NCBI RefSeq assembly: GCF_028912405.1
Contig: NZ_JAKELO010000002.1
Span: 372,001-436,000, forward strand
Source of the DNA: Methanogenium marinum
GTDB taxonomy: Archaea; Halobacteriota; Methanomicrobia; Methanomicrobiales; Methanomicrobiaceae
DNA length: 64,000 nt
Direction of reading: 5' to 3'
In this document: positions 53,842 to 64,000 of the stretch, piece after piece
Layout of the letters: each line of letters opens with the position of its first letter
Position numbering within the stretch: position 1 is the stretch's first letter
Notes under the pieces: model-generated
The model's database searches: none
Seen by the model: the letters and a program-made list of their open reading frames with translations, nothing else
Told to the model about the DNA's origin: nothing
Translations under genes and position numbers: made by a program

Positions 53842-54687
53842 ATGCCGGTAATAACATTTACACACCATAAAGGAGGTACCGGAAAAACCACATCATGCCT
53901 GAATAGTGGAGGTTCTCTCAATACTAAGGGAAATAGAGTCCTGATTATTGATTGCGACCCTCAGGCAAATGCAACCACCGGGCTTGGACATGACCTACAG
54001 GAAGAACAGACAAATATGTATGACGTCTTTATGTCAGGGACGGAAGGATTTGACCCGGTAAAACTCAAAGACATCATCGTTTCAACTGAATCAGGCATTG
54101 ATCTCTGCCCCTCATCACTTGACCTTGCAGGGGCTGAACCATACCTGTATGAACGGGAAGACAGACTCTTTGTTCTGAAAGAAGCGATAAAGCCAATTCT
54201 CAGACGGTATAGTTACATTCTGATTGATACCCCACCCAGCATGGGACAGTTTGTGATTAACGGGATTGTTGCAGCAGACCACATTATTGTCACTCTTGAT
54301 AACGGAATGTTTGCACGTACAGGACTTGATGCACTTCAGACCATCTTCTCTGATATTGCTGAGATTACGGGAAAACCCGTATCAGCAGATGTTGCGGTAA
54401 TCACCCGTGGAAGGATGTTACAGGAAGAAATGACACCTGGAAAACAAATTTCGGATGGTTTCAGGCGCATTTTTGGACTGAAAAAAGACGAAACGTCCTC
54501 ACGGAAACAGTTTGATGAGATTCTGGAATTTTGTGAAAAATCCTTTCCGCATGTATTTACCGTTCCGTATGACAACAAGGTTCACGACGCACAAAGAGAG
54601 GGGTTGCCTCTCTCACAATACGCACCAGATAGTAAGGCGGCTGTTGTTTATGAGGAATTAGCCGCTGTTATTAAAAAATGGAATTAG
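53842..54687 (+). CDS. ParA-family ATPase
   Basis: A 281-residue ParA/MinD-type ATPase: deviant Walker A HHKGGTGKTTSCLNSG at residue 8, Walker A' IIDCDPQANATTG and Walker B IDTPPSM. Because it is followed by a chemoreceptor and CheR, it may position chemoreceptor arrays, as ParC does in Vibrio, in place of segregating DNA; there is no ParB here. A GGGAG ribosome binding site precedes the ATG. Confidence 0.9.
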   Translation: MPVITFTHHKGGTGKTTSCLNSGGSLNTKGNRVLIIDCDPQANATTGLGHDLQEEQTNMYDVFMSGTEGFDPVKLKDIIVSTESGIDLCPSSLDLAGAEPYLYEREDRLFVLKEAIKPILRRYSYILIDTPPSMGQFVINGIVAADHIIVTLDNGMFARTGLDALQTIFSDIAEITGKPVSADVAVITRGRMLQEEMTPGKQISDGFRRIFGLKKDETSSRKQFDEILEFCEKSFPHVFTVPYDNKVHDAQREGLPLSQYAPDSKAAVVYEELAAVIKKWN

Positions 54688-54711
54688 TGGGAAATAAGGA
54701 GCTGAATTCAT

Positions 54712-57700
54712 ATGGCAGATAAACAGAAGAGACCGGGTCGAAAAGCACTCTTCACCGGAGTACAGAATCAAAATACCCATACAGAAAAAACAGAAGAGTC
54801 TGACACAGCAGAAGAGATTGAGGGAACAATTTCTGCAGCACTTGATAATATAATTAAATACCCAAACACCGGAAATATCTCTCTGGAATCTCTTGATTCC
54901 TCACATGATAGTATAGTCATATCCATCAATGCAGCCCTCAGCGCTGTGCGTCGTGCCGCAGATGAAGAACTGCATGCAGCACAGAAAAAAGCGGATGTAT
55001 TAGCTGCACAATCAGCAGAAGGGGAAAAGACGATTTCATCCCTGAAAGCAGACCTTGAAAGTCAGGAAAAAATTGTCCAGTCCCTGACAGAAGAACTCAG
55101 GGAGGTTGTCTCTGCTGAAAAAAAGACGCACGAATCGGATAATACACAGCTTGCAGCAGATATCAGAGGAAAGGACGATGAAATAATCCGACTCGGAAAA
55201 GAAATTGTTGTGCTCACTGAGGAGGCAACATCACTTCGAAGAGAGGCTAAAGAGGCATCCGGGGCAGTTAAACCGGAGGCATATGCGGAGCTGCAGCACC
55301 AATTCGATGAACTCACAAAACGCCATGCAGACCTCACCACACAATATGAAGCAGAAAAGGAACGACTTGCAACAGACATCAGGAAGAAAGACGAAGCCAT
55401 TATCCATTTCAAAGAAGAGGCAGTCAAGCCGGAGGCATATGCAGAACTGCAGCACCAGTTCGAAGAACTTTCCACCCGTAATGCAAACCACATCTCACGG
55501 TATGAGGCAGAAAAGGAACAACTTGCAGCAGACATCAGAAAAAAAGACGATGCTATAACCCATTTCAGAGAGGAGGTAGCAGAACTCAGGAAAGAGGGAG
55601 CAGAGGCAATCAGACCGGAAGCATATGCAGAACTGCAACACCAGTTCGAGAATTTTACCGCCCTCCATGCAGATCTGACTGCAGAATCCGGGACAGAAAT
55701 AGAACGCCTGAATGCAGAAATCAAAAATAAAGATGATGAGATAATCCGGCTCAAAGAGAATATTTCCAACCTCAGAGCGGAGACAGCACAACTCAGGAAC
55801 ACGATTGCAAATACACCAAAAGAAGAGAGCGATGCAGACATCCGGCAGCGGCTCGAAGATCTCACAAAACGCCATGCAGATCTGACTGTACAGAACCGGA
55901 AATCAGGGTCTGAGATTACCGGACTCAGAGGAAAGCTTCTTTCAGCAGAAAAGGCGGAGAAAAAGACAAAATCTGAAATTTCTTCCTTTAATATGAAATT
56001 ATCAGTTCTGGAGACCGAAAACCATAAACTCCGTGAGAAACTGGAAGCGCAGAGGGCCACAGAGGCAACCATTCAGAAGGACGAGAAAACCGTTCGTGAC
56101 CTCATGCAGAAAAATCGTGAGACAAATGCTCTGGTTATGAACAATCCCATCCCGATTCTCATCACAGACCGTTCATTTGCAATAATCGGTGCAAATCATG
56201 CATATGAACAGTTATCCGGGATCCGCATCTCAAAACTCAAAAATATGAACCTCAGGGACTTCACCCTCATTAGTCAGAAAGGGGAAGGCATCGGAAAAAC
56301 GGTGAAAGCGAAAACACGGAGTTCATCAGAGATTGAGATCAATCTGCCTTCAGGAACCTATGTTCTTGAACAGTATGGCATACCCGTCCTGGGAGAAGAG
56401 GGTGCCATTGCATCGGTTTATATCTTCTACAATGATGTGACACGCGAACGCCGGGAAGCAGATGAAATCCGGAAGCGGATGGCAGAAAATGAAATTCTCC
56501 GGAAACGCTCTGATCTGATGATCGAAGAGAACCCAATGCCCATCCTCTACACAGATAGTACCTTCACCATCCAGCTCGCGAATGAAGCATATGTCAGGAT
56601 GAGCGGAATTCCACGCAAAAAACTCATCGGGATGAATGCCCGGGATTTCAGGATCAAAAACCATGAAGGCGACGGGCTTGGCCATGTCATCCAACAAAAG
56701 AAACAGTCCTACGGGATTTTCACTGTTGATCTGCCGACAGGTACACATATTCTGGAACAATATGGGATCCCGGTCATTAACCCTGATGGTGAATTAAAAA
56801 ATATTTTCATTGTGTACAATGACATCTCCGATGTCAGGGAAAAGGAAGCAGAAATAACCGGTCTCATGGCACACGTCCGGGAAGAGACAGAAACCCTCAC
56901 GGAAAGTGCAAACAAACTGACCACTCAGATGGAGAAACTGGCATCAGGAAACCTCATGGCAGAAACTGCTGTTTCAGATACCGATCCTCTCAAAATCCTG
57001 AAAGAGCATTACAACATCTCAATCAGCACAGTCCGGTCAATCACAGTAAATGTTGCAGAAACAATTGAAACCATTCGCCATACCGCAAAAGAACTTACCG
57101 CAAGCAGCGATGAAATAAGCAGTGCCAATGTAAAGATGGCAACAGACACACAGACCATTACCGAAAATATGGGCACCCTGCAGGGAGAAATAGAGGCAGT
57201 AAGCTATGAAGTGGCAAATCTCTCAGCTTCAATAGAGGAGATCGCCAGTACTTCACAGGAAGTGATGAGGCAGTCAGAACTCTCTTCAGAAGAAGGGGCA
57301 AAAGGTGCTGAAATCGGTAAGGACGCCTCAATAAAAATAGCACTGGTGGGCGAAATATCCCAGCAAAGCCTACAGGGCATCACCTCTCTGAATGACCAGA
57401 TGCAAAAAATTGGAAAGATTGTCCGAATCATCGCAGGCATTGCAGACCAGACAAATCTTCTCGCCATCAATGCTGCAATCGAGGCGGCACGGGCAGGCGA
57501 ACACGGCAGGGGATTTTCCGTTGTGGCAGGTGAGATCCGCAACCTTGCAGTGGAGTCAAAGGAAGCGTCAGCAAGCATTGAAGAAATGATTGGGATGATT
57601 AAAAATGAAAGTGAAAGAACTGCTGATTCAATGCGTACGGCAGATGCTGAGATCCACAACGGGATGATCAGTGTGAATGCATCCATTGAAGCCATTAACA

Positions 57701-57978
57701 CCATAGTCGATGTAGTTAATCTGTCAGCACAGGGAGTTGAAGAGATTACCCGTGCCACTGAAGATCAGGCAAATGCCACCAACCGCCTGATGGAAAAAGT
57801 AGAACGTGTATCACAGATGGCACGAGAAACCATGCATAGCAATGAGGATATGGCAGCACTTGCACAAGAGCTGAGTGCCTCAGCCGAAGAGGTGGGAAGT
57901 GTTGTCCATGAACTCGATACTATGGCAGAACGCCTGCATTCCCAGATAGACCGATTCAGCTTTGAAAAAGAGATTTGA
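54712..57978 (+). CDS. Cytoplasmic chemoreceptor with coiled coil and two PAS domains
   Basis: A 1,088-residue methyl-accepting chemotaxis protein without membrane helices. Residues about 60-450 are a long coiled coil with imperfect repeats starting [11 protein letters not shown] (three copies near 186, 241 and 303). PAS domains lie at about 470-580 and 598-706, both with a [16 protein letters not shown] end, followed by a HAMP-like region and the signalling hairpin (783-1083) with the tip [20 protein letters not shown]. No CheR-docking pentapeptide is visible at the C-terminus (FSFEKEI). It follows parA by 24 bases and is followed by cheR after 13 bases. Confidence 0.92.
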   Translation: MADKQKRPGRKALFTGVQNQNTHTEKTEESDTAEEIEGTISAALDNIIKYPNTGNISLESLDSSHDSIVISINAALSAVRRAADEELHAAQKKADVLAAQSAEGEKTISSLKADLESQEKIVQSLTEELREVVSAEKKTHESDNTQLAADIRGKDDEIIRLGKEIVVLTEEATSLRREAKEASGAVKPEAYAELQHQFDELTKRHADLTTQYEAEKERLATDIRKKDEAIIHFKEEAVKPEAYAELQHQFEELSTRNANHISRYEAEKEQLAADIRKKDDAITHFREEVAELRKEGAEAIRPEAYAELQHQFENFTALHADLTAESGTEIERLNAEIKNKDDEIIRLKENISNLRAETAQLRNTIANTPKEESDADIRQRLEDLTKRHADLTVQNRKSGSEITGLRGKLLSAEKAEKKTKSEISSFNMKLSVLETENHKLREKLEAQRATEATIQKDEKTVRDLMQKNRETNALVMNNPIPILITDRSFAIIGANHAYEQLSGIRISKLKNMNLRDFTLISQKGEGIGKTVKAKTRSSSEIEINLPSGTYVLEQYGIPVLGEEGAIASVYIFYNDVTRERREADEIRKRMAENEILRKRSDLMIEENPMPILYTDSTFTIQLANEAYVRMSGIPRKKLIGMNARDFRIKNHEGDGLGHVIQQKKQSYGIFTVDLPTGTHILEQYGIPVINPDGELKNIFIVYNDISDVREKEAEITGLMAHVREETETLTESANKLTTQMEKLASGNLMAETAVSDTDPLKILKEHYNISISTVRSITVNVAETIETIRHTAKELTASSDEISSANVKMATDTQTITENMGTLQGEIEAVSYEVANLSASIEEIASTSQEVMRQSELSSEEGAKGAEIGKDASIKIALVGEISQQSLQGITSLNDQMQKIGKIVRIIAGIADQTNLLAINAAIEAARAGEHGRGFSVVAGEIRNLAVESKEASASIEEMIGMIKNESERTADSMRTADAEIHNGMISVNASIEAINTIVDVVNLSAQGVEEITRATEDQANATNRLMEKVERVSQMARETMHSNEDMAALAQELSASAEEVGSVVHELDTMAERLHSQIDRFSFEKEI

Positions 57979-57991
57979 GAGATAGAGATCA

Positions 57992-58795
57992 ATGGAAAAC
58001 AGAGAATTTCAGTCAGTTCTGCGTACGATAGAATCAAAAATTGGGATACAGTGTGCAAACTACAAACCAGACTATCTCCAGCGAAGAATACAGTCCAGAA
58101 TGCGTATGAACAAAATGGATTCATATCCTGAATACAATTCCAAACTCATCTCAGACACGAATGAACAGGAAGCACTCCGAAATGCTCTCACCATTAATGT
58201 GACCAAATTCTGGCGGGACAGGGAAGTATTCGATCTTATAAAACGTGAAGTTATTCCGGAGATCAAACGCAGGAAACAGAGAATCAGAATCTGGAGTGCC
58301 GGATGTGCCACCGGAGAAGAACCATACACCCTTGCGCTGATGTGCCATGAAGCCAAAGTGCTGTACCCGGATGTGCAGATTACCATCTTTGCCTCAGACA
58401 TTGACAGAGAAGCTTTGAAAAAGGCAGAAATGGGCATATACCAGAAAAAAGCTCTGGAAAACCTCTCAGAACCCCAGATACGCAGGCATTTTGAAGAACA
58501 GGATGACGGGTCATACCAGGTAAAACAACACCTCAAAGATCTTGTGAAGTTTTCCCGGCATGACCTGATGAGCGGACGGACGGTGACCCAGTATCTGGAC
58601 GTTATCCTCTGCAGGAATGTAACCATCTACTTCACAGAAAAGCAGAAGGATGAACTTGCACGGCTGTTTGCGCCAGCGCTTTCAGAAGGCGGATACTATG
58701 TTATGGGAAAGACAGAGTATATGGGAAGGGATGTCGAGCACCTGTACGACCCATTTAATTCAATTCAGAAAATATACCGGAAAAAAAGCGCGTAA
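57992..58795 (+). CDS. cheR: CheR, chemoreceptor methyltransferase
   Basis: A 267-residue CheR that methylates chemoreceptor glutamates with S-adenosylmethionine. N-terminal helical domain, then VTKFWRDREVF, the SAM site RIWSAGCATGEEPYTLAL near residue 95, FASDIDREALKKA near 130 and DVILCRNVTIYF near 207. The position directly after the receptor suggests that it serves that protein. CheA, CheW, CheB and CheY are not in this window. Confidence 0.93.
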   Translation: MENREFQSVLRTIESKIGIQCANYKPDYLQRRIQSRMRMNKMDSYPEYNSKLISDTNEQEALRNALTINVTKFWRDREVFDLIKREVIPEIKRRKQRIRIWSAGCATGEEPYTLALMCHEAKVLYPDVQITIFASDIDREALKKAEMGIYQKKALENLSEPQIRRHFEEQDDGSYQVKQHLKDLVKFSRHDLMSGRTVTQYLDVILCRNVTIYFTEKQKDELARLFAPALSEGGYYVMGKTEYMGRDVEHLYDPFNSIQKIYRKKSA

Positions 58796-59068
58796 TTACC
58801 GACTCTTTATCGGGAGATCATCAGGGCTTACCACATCACCCTGTGCATTTCTTTCAATATGGGAAACCCTATCCATTATTTCTTTCTTTTTCGAGGATGC
58901 TTTTATCTGAGTGAGCATAAACATGAGATTGATACCAATCACCACAATGACCATCGTAAGGCCAACTCCCATCAGGACTCCTTTTGACGTCAAAAACACA
59001 GAAACCAGCAGTAACACAAATGAGATCAGATAAAATATAATCCATGTTCGTGATTCCTGCAGATCCAT
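58796..59068 (-). CDS. Small two-helix membrane protein
   Basis: A 90-residue protein with two hydrophobic helices (about 8-27 and 32-52) and a charged cytoplasmic tail (KKKEIMDRVSHIERNAQGD). I do not recognise the family. It begins convergent to cheR, with its stop one base after the cheR stop. Confidence 0.6.
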   Translation of the reverse strand: MDLQESRTWIIFYLISFVLLLVSVFLTSKGVLMGVGLTMVIVVIGINLMFMLTQIKASSKKKEIMDRVSHIERNAQGDVVSPDDLPIKSR

Positions 59069-59206
59069 AGATTATTGAAATTTGCAGCCCGATGCTATTT
59101 AATCTATGTGTATGTTTACCCGATTTTATGAAAATACCATCCTTGCACCCCTGATACAAAAAAATAGAGAAAAACAATTATCAGAAAAGCTGTGCAAGGT
59201 TATGAT

Positions 59207-59887
59207 GTGAAACGGGCAGATATCATCACCTTTGCTGGTGCAATCATCATTGTGGCCATCATCGCAGTGGCCACACAGGGGATTGACAGCATCCCGGGTT
59301 TAAATGGATTTATTTCGCCAGAATCACCATATGAAAATCCTACAGGCGAATATTCCCCCCACACCCCACAGGCAAAACCACAGGTATGGAATATTCCAAA
59401 AAATACTGACCTTAATACCGTCTTTGTAAGTGGGGACGGAGGATATCCGGTCACGGATTTTCCAGATGACATGACGCATTTTGGAGCATCAGACCCTGAG
59501 TATCCTGAAATATGGATGCCAGGAGAGATAGTCCGGTTTGCAACATACACCGGCCCGGGCAATGGATTTTCAGAGAAATTTCATGTTCCGTTTGGATTCT
59601 GGCGGATAAATGCCAGCATGACTGCAGTCAATAAACCGGAAAGTTCTCAGCTGACCTGGATACTTGTGGACGCTGAGGACGGTGCCATTGTCACCGGCAA
59701 CCAGATGCGGTATGGAGAGCATGTGACAAAGACGGTTCAGGCATCAGGTGATGCATTTTACTTCATCGTGAGTACACAGGACATAAATCAGTATGAATTC
59801 ACTCTGGAAACAACAAAAGCACTGTATGGTGACAACCTGATACAGCCGGCAGTCCGGAGACTCACTGCATTCCTGAACGCAGCATAA
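59207..59887 (+). CDS. Secreted/membrane-anchored protein of unknown function
   Basis: A 226-residue protein with an N-terminal hydrophobic segment (DIITFAGAIIIVAIIAVATQ), then a Pro-rich linker and a beta-rich ectodomain (WMPGEIVRFATYTGPGNGFS, FWRINASMTAVNKPESSQLT). I place the start at a GTG at 59207 (KRADIITF) with AAGGT upstream; a GTG at 59192 is the alternative. No relatives are recalled. Confidence 0.6.
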   Translation: MKRADIITFAGAIIIVAIIAVATQGIDSIPGLNGFISPESPYENPTGEYSPHTPQAKPQVWNIPKNTDLNTVFVSGDGGYPVTDFPDDMTHFGASDPEYPEIWMPGEIVRFATYTGPGNGFSEKFHVPFGFWRINASMTAVNKPESSQLTWILVDAEDGAIVTGNQMRYGEHVTKTVQASGDAFYFIVSTQDINQYEFTLETTKALYGDNLIQPAVRRLTAFLNAA

Positions 59888-59901
59888 AAAAATCAGTCAT
59901 C

Positions 59902-60504
59902 TCACCCATTAAGGGCGAGTTCAATTGACCGTTCAAGAGAGGTAATGAGCTCGGCAAAATTGACATTCAGGGCTTTTGCCTCAGTAATATCCAAACGCAT
60001 ATCTGCTGGGACCAGAGTCATATTAATTCCATCCATGCGGGTATCAGAGACAGAGAGTTCTGTACGGGCAAGGGCAAGATTGCCCTGAGCGGCATGCATC
60101 TCAAGATACCAGTCATCATACTGGTAGATTTCTGCTGCGTCACCTGCATTCAGGATATGAATCTGGGCGGCTGACACTTCCCGGGCAGCAGAGACATACG
60201 CCATTTTTCCAAAAATCATTTCACGCAATGCATACGGGGCACTGGGTTCAGTGAATTCAGGTTCCGGCTGTATGGCATCCACAATTAAAAATGCCTCGTT
60301 CAGCTCCGCCTCTGCTCCCTGAAGTTTCGCATCAGTAAGTTCAGGTGGATTGGTATCCCAGTTAATTTCACAGATTTTCGTATCAGCATTATCATACAGA
60401 GATGAGGCCGATGAATATGCATCCTCATCGGTAACACATCCACTGATACAGATACCTGCAAAGAGAAATACCAGTGCAGCATATGCAAACCAAGATAAAT
60501 TCAT
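59902..60504 (-). CDS. Lipoprotein with helical domain
   Basis: A 200-residue lipoprotein candidate: ALVFLFAGICISGC gives a lipobox cysteine at about residue 23, followed by an acidic, mostly helical domain (LQGAEAELNEAFLIVDAIQ, LITSLERSIELALNG). Function unknown. It is convergent with the preceding gene. Confidence 0.68.
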   Translation of the reverse strand: MNLSWFAYAALVFLFAGICISGCVTDEDAYSSASSLYDNADTKICEINWDTNPPELTDAKLQGAEAELNEAFLIVDAIQPEPEFTEPSAPYALREMIFGKMAYVSAAREVSAAQIHILNAGDAAEIYQYDDWYLEMHAAQGNLALARTELSVSDTRMDGINMTLVPADMRLDITEAKALNVNFAELITSLERSIELALNG

Positions 60505-60587
60505 CAGTTATATACCATCGTATGTAATCATTTATTCCAGGCACAAACGGAGAAAGAAGACTCCATTTTGTTTTTACTCTCACCAGA

Positions 60588-60800
60588 CTAGATTTTTTCG
60601 ATAATGATCCGGATTTTGTCACCGGCATTCAGTCCGTGTCCTTTGGGCACATCAATGTTATACCAAAGACCAAGTGGATTGCCTTGTGTTACTGAGGCTT
60701 CGTCAGACTGGGTGCCCTGATTCATGAGACAGTCTTTATTTTCATCAATATTTGCAATAAATTCAATATCAGATACAAATTCAACGATTTTATCAGTCAT
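60588..60800 (-). CDS. Small hypothetical protein
   Basis: A 70-residue protein with an acidic start (TDKIVEFVSDIEFIANID), a central QGNPLGLWYNIDVPKGHGLNAG segment read in two pieces, and a basic end (RIIIEKI). The second half looks like a small beta barrel. No family is recognised; codon usage looks normal and it has clear space around it. Confidence 0.5.
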   Translation of the reverse strand: MTDKIVEFVSDIEFIANIDENKDCLMNQGTQSDEASVTQGNPLGLWYNIDVPKGHGLNAGDKIRIIIEKI

Positions 60801-60920
60801 ACAAATGAATTTCCTGTTCAGAAGTTAATGCTTTTGTTTATGTAAGCAGCACCAGCAGTAAATCAGGAATAAAATGAACAATTGATTCAGGCATGAGGCC
60901 TGAAAAGCAGTACTTAAAAT

Positions 60921-61175
60921 TTACGCAGCTTTCGGGAGAACACGCCATGTAGTGCTGTTCGAGTAACTCCAGCGGGAGATATCAAGCTCATCACAGATAC
61001 CAGAGAGAATCGCCAGGTTTGTTCCAACTTCTTTCGGCGAAAGACCGAGGTCTTTAGCAATGTACTTGGACTTAAAGTAATGTTTTCCCGCTTTGAGACC
61101 CTGTACCAGGTATGACAGAATTTTACCCTGTGTTGCTGTATACTGGTCAGAAATACGGTTACTACGATTCATCAT
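60921..61175 (-). CDS. Conserved archaeal winged-helix protein
   Basis: An 84-residue winged-helix protein highly conserved across euryarchaea, with TQGKILSYLVQGLKAGKHYF, SKYIAKDLGLSPKEVGTNLA and RWSYSNSTTWRV as family blocks. Members are annotated as DNA-binding proteins of unknown function. A strong TATA box (GGTATATATTATAG) lies at 61222-61208, about 35 bases ahead of the ATG. Confidence 0.8.
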   Translation of the reverse strand: MMNRSNRISDQYTATQGKILSYLVQGLKAGKHYFKSKYIAKDLGLSPKEVGTNLAILSGICDELDISRWSYSNSTTWRVLPKAA

Positions 61176-61207
61176 AACACTCCGGGAACAATTTCCATTT
61201 TGAAATT

Positions 61208-61222
61208 ACTATAATATATACC
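61208..61222 (-). promoter_or_regulatory. TATA box of the conserved wHTH gene
   Basis: Minus-strand GGTATATATTATAG at 61222-61208 is a near-ideal archaeal box A followed by an untranslated leader of about 10 bases and the ATG at 61175. Confidence 0.6.
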
Positions 61223-61376
61223 TTTCTAAAGACAGAACTCTCTTTTTTTCAATTCAGAGACAATTTCTGATAATTATTGGTTTAACCTTTGCAGATTGAC
61301 CAAAATTGAGTATCATATCCGCTATAGAAATGTTTTAGAAATCAAAGGGTAATTTCTTTAAATAACCCTAAAAAAA

Positions 61377-63212
61377 TTATACTACGGGGAATTCCTCTAT
61401 CTTTGCAATGAGGCTTTTAATTACCGATTCCCGCATTCCTTCGACGAATTTTATACTTCCAACGACAAGATGGCCTCCGCCGTTCACTCCGCCGCCGATA
61501 ACCTCTTCTCTGAGTTCCCGTACCATCTTCGGGATGTTCATCAGAACACCACGTGACCGGATGACCACAAAGTCAGGCCCGAGACCCAGTGTCACCACTG
61601 GTGCACCCTCATTACGCCTGCAGAGGATATCGTGCACCTCGCCGGAGGTCTTTCCGGGCGGGGGGAAGGTAAACCGGTGGGCGTACATTTCTACATCCAG
61701 CGTGAAGAGTTTTGCAGTGTTTCCAAGTTCTTTTTCGACGACATGCGGCATTGACGCACTCAGCTGTTCTTTGATTGCAAGATTTGCTTCTTCTACAAGA
61801 AGGGCAATGAGACGTTCATGGCGGTCGTGTTCTCCATTGACATCAAGAATGTCTTTTACGATTTCCCGCCCGTCATTAAACCTGAGCCAGAACTGTTCAT
61901 AATCAAGGGCAAGAGCAATATCCTTGCATTGGTCCTCGCTCCAGTCATTGCTGATAAGGTCCAGATACTGCTGGCGTTCCGGTGCTTCACTCCGGTCACC
62001 AACGGCCGCAACTGCCGGGAAGTGGCGGATTTCACTCTCTACACCGGGGAAGATCATGCGGGCAAGTTCAGCACCGAGCATACCTGCCGTTACACCAAAG
62101 TCTCCACCGACGTGGTATGGATTCACATGTGCATCGAGATATGCATCTGTGCTTTCATCGGGGTGGTGATGGTCAACAACCACAATTGAGATGTCGTATA
62201 CTTTTGCCATCCGATACGATGCTTCATCCTCTTCTGTTGAGCCATTGTCCATCATGAGAATGAGCGGCAGCTTCTGGCCAAACCTGACAAAGTCTTTCAG
62301 AGCAAAGTCAAGGTCACGGGTTATATCCTCAATTTCATAGAATGGTGCTTTTGACGGAGCCCGCTTGAACATATGGCCCTCTGAGTCAAGGTCACCGCCG
62401 TTCTCGCGGATAAGGTAGGTGACGGCACGTTCAACAGCCACTGCAGCAGTAATGCCATCTGCATCGGCATGGTGGCGCAGCACAATCGGCTGGGCAGTGA
62501 ATATGGCCTTCCGGATTATCTTTGCTACCTTCTGCATCTCCGGCTTGAGGCTTTCTAATACCTCACTTTCGATCATGAACGGGATGTCTTCCGGTTCGGC
62601 ACGCAATTCAAGGGCTTCTGCAATACGCAGTTTCACATCTTCCCGTTCTTCACCGGAGAGAACCCGGATGTTTGAGACTTCAATCTGAAGGCGGTTGTTC
62701 CTGAGCATTACCTCACCCGAGACTGAGATCATATCTTCCAGTTCAACCTCCGGGTAGGCACGTACCCCTGCCTCAATGAAGGCTGCAGCATCCTCTGCAC
62801 TTGTTTCATCGACTATGGTGAATATGGTGGGTCCTGAGGTCTGCTTTATTTGTGCAACTTCTGCTTCAACGGTGACATGTCTGCCAACTTTTTCCGAAAG
62901 GTCACCCAGCCTTATGCTTGAGAGTTTCTTTGCAACAGTCTCCATCTGGTAACCGGCAGGGACAATCTCCTCAAGATCGATGTTGCCATTTTTGCGCACT
63001 TCCCGTACACGTACGAATAATGTCTCCCCTTCACGATGATCGGTCTTCACATTCGATTTGTGTATCAGACCCTTTATTCGGTCATTAAGATACACAAACG
63101 TGCCAAAATCAGCAAATCCCTGCACACGCACGGCATATACTTTGCCTTCTTCCACATCACCCAGATCACATGCTGGTGAGAGGCGGTAAACAGTCATTTC
63201 TCCATTCGTCAT
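61377..63212 (-). CDS. RecJ-like DHH protein with S1 and OB domains
   Basis: A 611-residue protein. S1 RNA-binding domain at about residues 15-85 (VYAVRVQGFADFGTFVYLND), an OB-fold nucleic-acid domain at about 100-190, then DHH motifs: VLRHHADADGITAA near 240, MMDNGSTEEDE near 318, VVVDHHHPDEST near 340, and the DHHA1 motif GGGVNGGGHLVVGS near 583. It is the archaeal RecJ-like nuclease type (related to GAN/RecJ). Nucleic acid processing is likely; substrate preference between DNA and RNA is open. Confidence 0.88.
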   Translation of the reverse strand: MTNGEMTVYRLSPACDLGDVEEGKVYAVRVQGFADFGTFVYLNDRIKGLIHKSNVKTDHREGETLFVRVREVRKNGNIDLEEIVPAGYQMETVAKKLSSIRLGDLSEKVGRHVTVEAEVAQIKQTSGPTIFTIVDETSAEDAAAFIEAGVRAYPEVELEDMISVSGEVMLRNNRLQIEVSNIRVLSGEEREDVKLRIAEALELRAEPEDIPFMIESEVLESLKPEMQKVAKIIRKAIFTAQPIVLRHHADADGITAAVAVERAVTYLIRENGGDLDSEGHMFKRAPSKAPFYEIEDITRDLDFALKDFVRFGQKLPLILMMDNGSTEEDEASYRMAKVYDISIVVVDHHHPDESTDAYLDAHVNPYHVGGDFGVTAGMLGAELARMIFPGVESEIRHFPAVAAVGDRSEAPERQQYLDLISNDWSEDQCKDIALALDYEQFWLRFNDGREIVKDILDVNGEHDRHERLIALLVEEANLAIKEQLSASMPHVVEKELGNTAKLFTLDVEMYAHRFTFPPPGKTSGEVHDILCRRNEGAPVVTLGLGPDFVVIRSRGVLMNIPKMVRELREEVIGGGVNGGGHLVVGSIKFVEGMRESVIKSLIAKIEEFPVV

Positions 63213-63255
63213 TTTATTTTCACACTCGGCTAATTATTTTCTACATTCGGTATAT

Positions 63256-64000
63256 TCACGTTCCGCGGGAGAGATCATACAGACGGCATTCTCCATCCCG
63301 TCGCCCTTTGGCTATGATAAGATCACCGGAACGTAATTTTTCATCCTTTCTCGGACGGTATTTCCATTTATTCTGATGCCTGACAGCAAGGACAACCATA
63401 CCGGCCACCGTTGTCAGTGAAGCTTCTTTCAGGCTTTTTCCAGCAAGTTCAGAACCTTCGTGCACTTCAATCCGTGAAATGATTTCATCTGACTCACGTA
63501 CAATCTTCTTAAAAACGGGCGGAATCTCGATGTCACGCAATATGACATCAATAATAGAACCTGCGGCGTTTGTAATATTATCTGCAAATGATGACATATA
63601 GAGTAAACCACGCAGGTACTCTACATTTGAGATGCGTTTGGCGGCTTCAAGAATCCAGAGATCCAGATTATACCGCATGTCATCCATACGGGTCCCAAGG
63701 GAGACTACTTCATCGGCCACCTCCCTGTTGTTAAACAGCAGCGATGTATATGCAAGGCCGACTGCAAACTCTGAAACATCCTTCATCTTGACAATCAGAC
63801 GGACAGCCCGGTCAAGGTCTGTCACAACACTTCCTTCAGGAGACTCATCGATTGCCGGGATCTCTGCCCCGCAGAGATCATACAACGGGATAATACCGCT
63901 CTCAGGGCCTTTTGCAATGATGATATCACCGTCAAGAATACGGGTGTCGCGCTCGGGGTCATAAATCCACGAGACTCCTCGCCTGATTGCAATGACACGC
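63256..64000 (-). CDS. PhoU/TrkA-C domain protein (5' end outside window)
   Basis: At least 247 residues are visible and the frame stays open past base 64000. A TrkA-C domain (RRGVSWIYDPERDTRILDGD), a PhoU-like helical region (DLDRAVRLIVKMKDVSEFAV, TRMDDMRYNLDLWILEAAKR) and a second TrkA-C domain (VHEGSELAGKSLKEASLTTV, KDEKLRSGDLIIAKGRRDG) can be read. Such proteins are the cytoplasmic nucleotide-binding parts of potassium channels or transporters. The real start must lie outside; 63885 is not a start. Confidence 0.85.
   Translation of the reverse strand, partial: RVIAIRRGVSWIYDPERDTRILDGDIIIAKGPESGIIPLYDLCGAEIPAIDESPEGSVVTDLDRAVRLIVKMKDVSEFAVGLAYTSLLFNNREVADEVVSLGTRMDDMRYNLDLWILEAAKRISNVEYLRGLLYMSSFADNITNAAGSIIDVILRDIEIPPVFKKIVRESDEIISRIEVHEGSELAGKSLKEASLTTVAGMVVLAVRHQNKWKYRPRKDEKLRSGDLIIAKGRRDGECRLYDLSRGT

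Overview
The window is a stretch of chromosome from a methanogenic euryarchaeon, most likely of the order Methanomicrobiales. The evidence is methanogenesis marker protein 8, archaeal TFE, Trm56, archaeal AlaS, the methanogen homocysteine-synthesis trio, TATA-type promoters with several apparently leaderless genes, and an energy-converting hydrogenase of the Pyrococcus Mbh type, which several Methanomicrobiales carry. The species cannot be named from the sequence alone.

Layout. 1-7971 (minus strand): a tightly overlapping 14-gene mbhA-N operon (mbhN runs off the edge) for a membrane-bound, ferredoxin-linked [NiFe] hydrogenase with a Mrp-type Na+/H+ antiporter module. 8190-21308: housekeeping and sulfur metabolism: a PUA/PP-loop reductase-like protein overlapping hisH, alaS with a membrane-anchored winged-helix protein, a SWIM protein and a Nif3 protein, the homocysteine trio, and an operon of small wHTH, trm56, ATP-grasp, tfe and HD genes. 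21714-23684: an AT-rich two-gene island encoding an N5-(carboxyethyl)ornithine-synthase-like enzyme and an ATP-grasp ligase. 23971-28792: ACT-domain regulator, tRNA-Leu(GAG), a histidine kinase and a radical SAM/SPASM enzyme.

29081-45749 is accessory: secreted proteins, a giant (over 2,600 residue) surface protein made of a parallel beta-helix, about 21 PEGA repeats, PKD and cohesin-like domains, its frameshifted continuation, two secreted proteins that share a novel-looking helical repeat and a nearly identical promoter, decayed hicA/hicB toxin-antitoxin genes not visible as long ORFs, and a truncated transposase.

45759-64000: a PAS/GAF histidine kinase, TspO, HAD phosphatase, marker 8, a DUF1624 membrane protein, adenine deaminase, a lipoprotein, a small Ras-like GTPase, a ParA / cytoplasmic chemoreceptor / CheR cluster, several small membrane or secreted proteins, a conserved archaeal wHTH protein, a RecJ-like DHH protein with S1 and OB domains, and a partial PhoU/TrkA-C protein.

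The observations most worth following are the CEOS-like plus ATP-grasp pair (possible opine-like amino acid conjugate), the paired secreted repeat proteins with common promoter, the radical SAM enzyme with a cysteine-containing small ORF beside it, and the decay of the giant adhesin gene. All product assignments come from reading motifs and recalled families; no database search was run.
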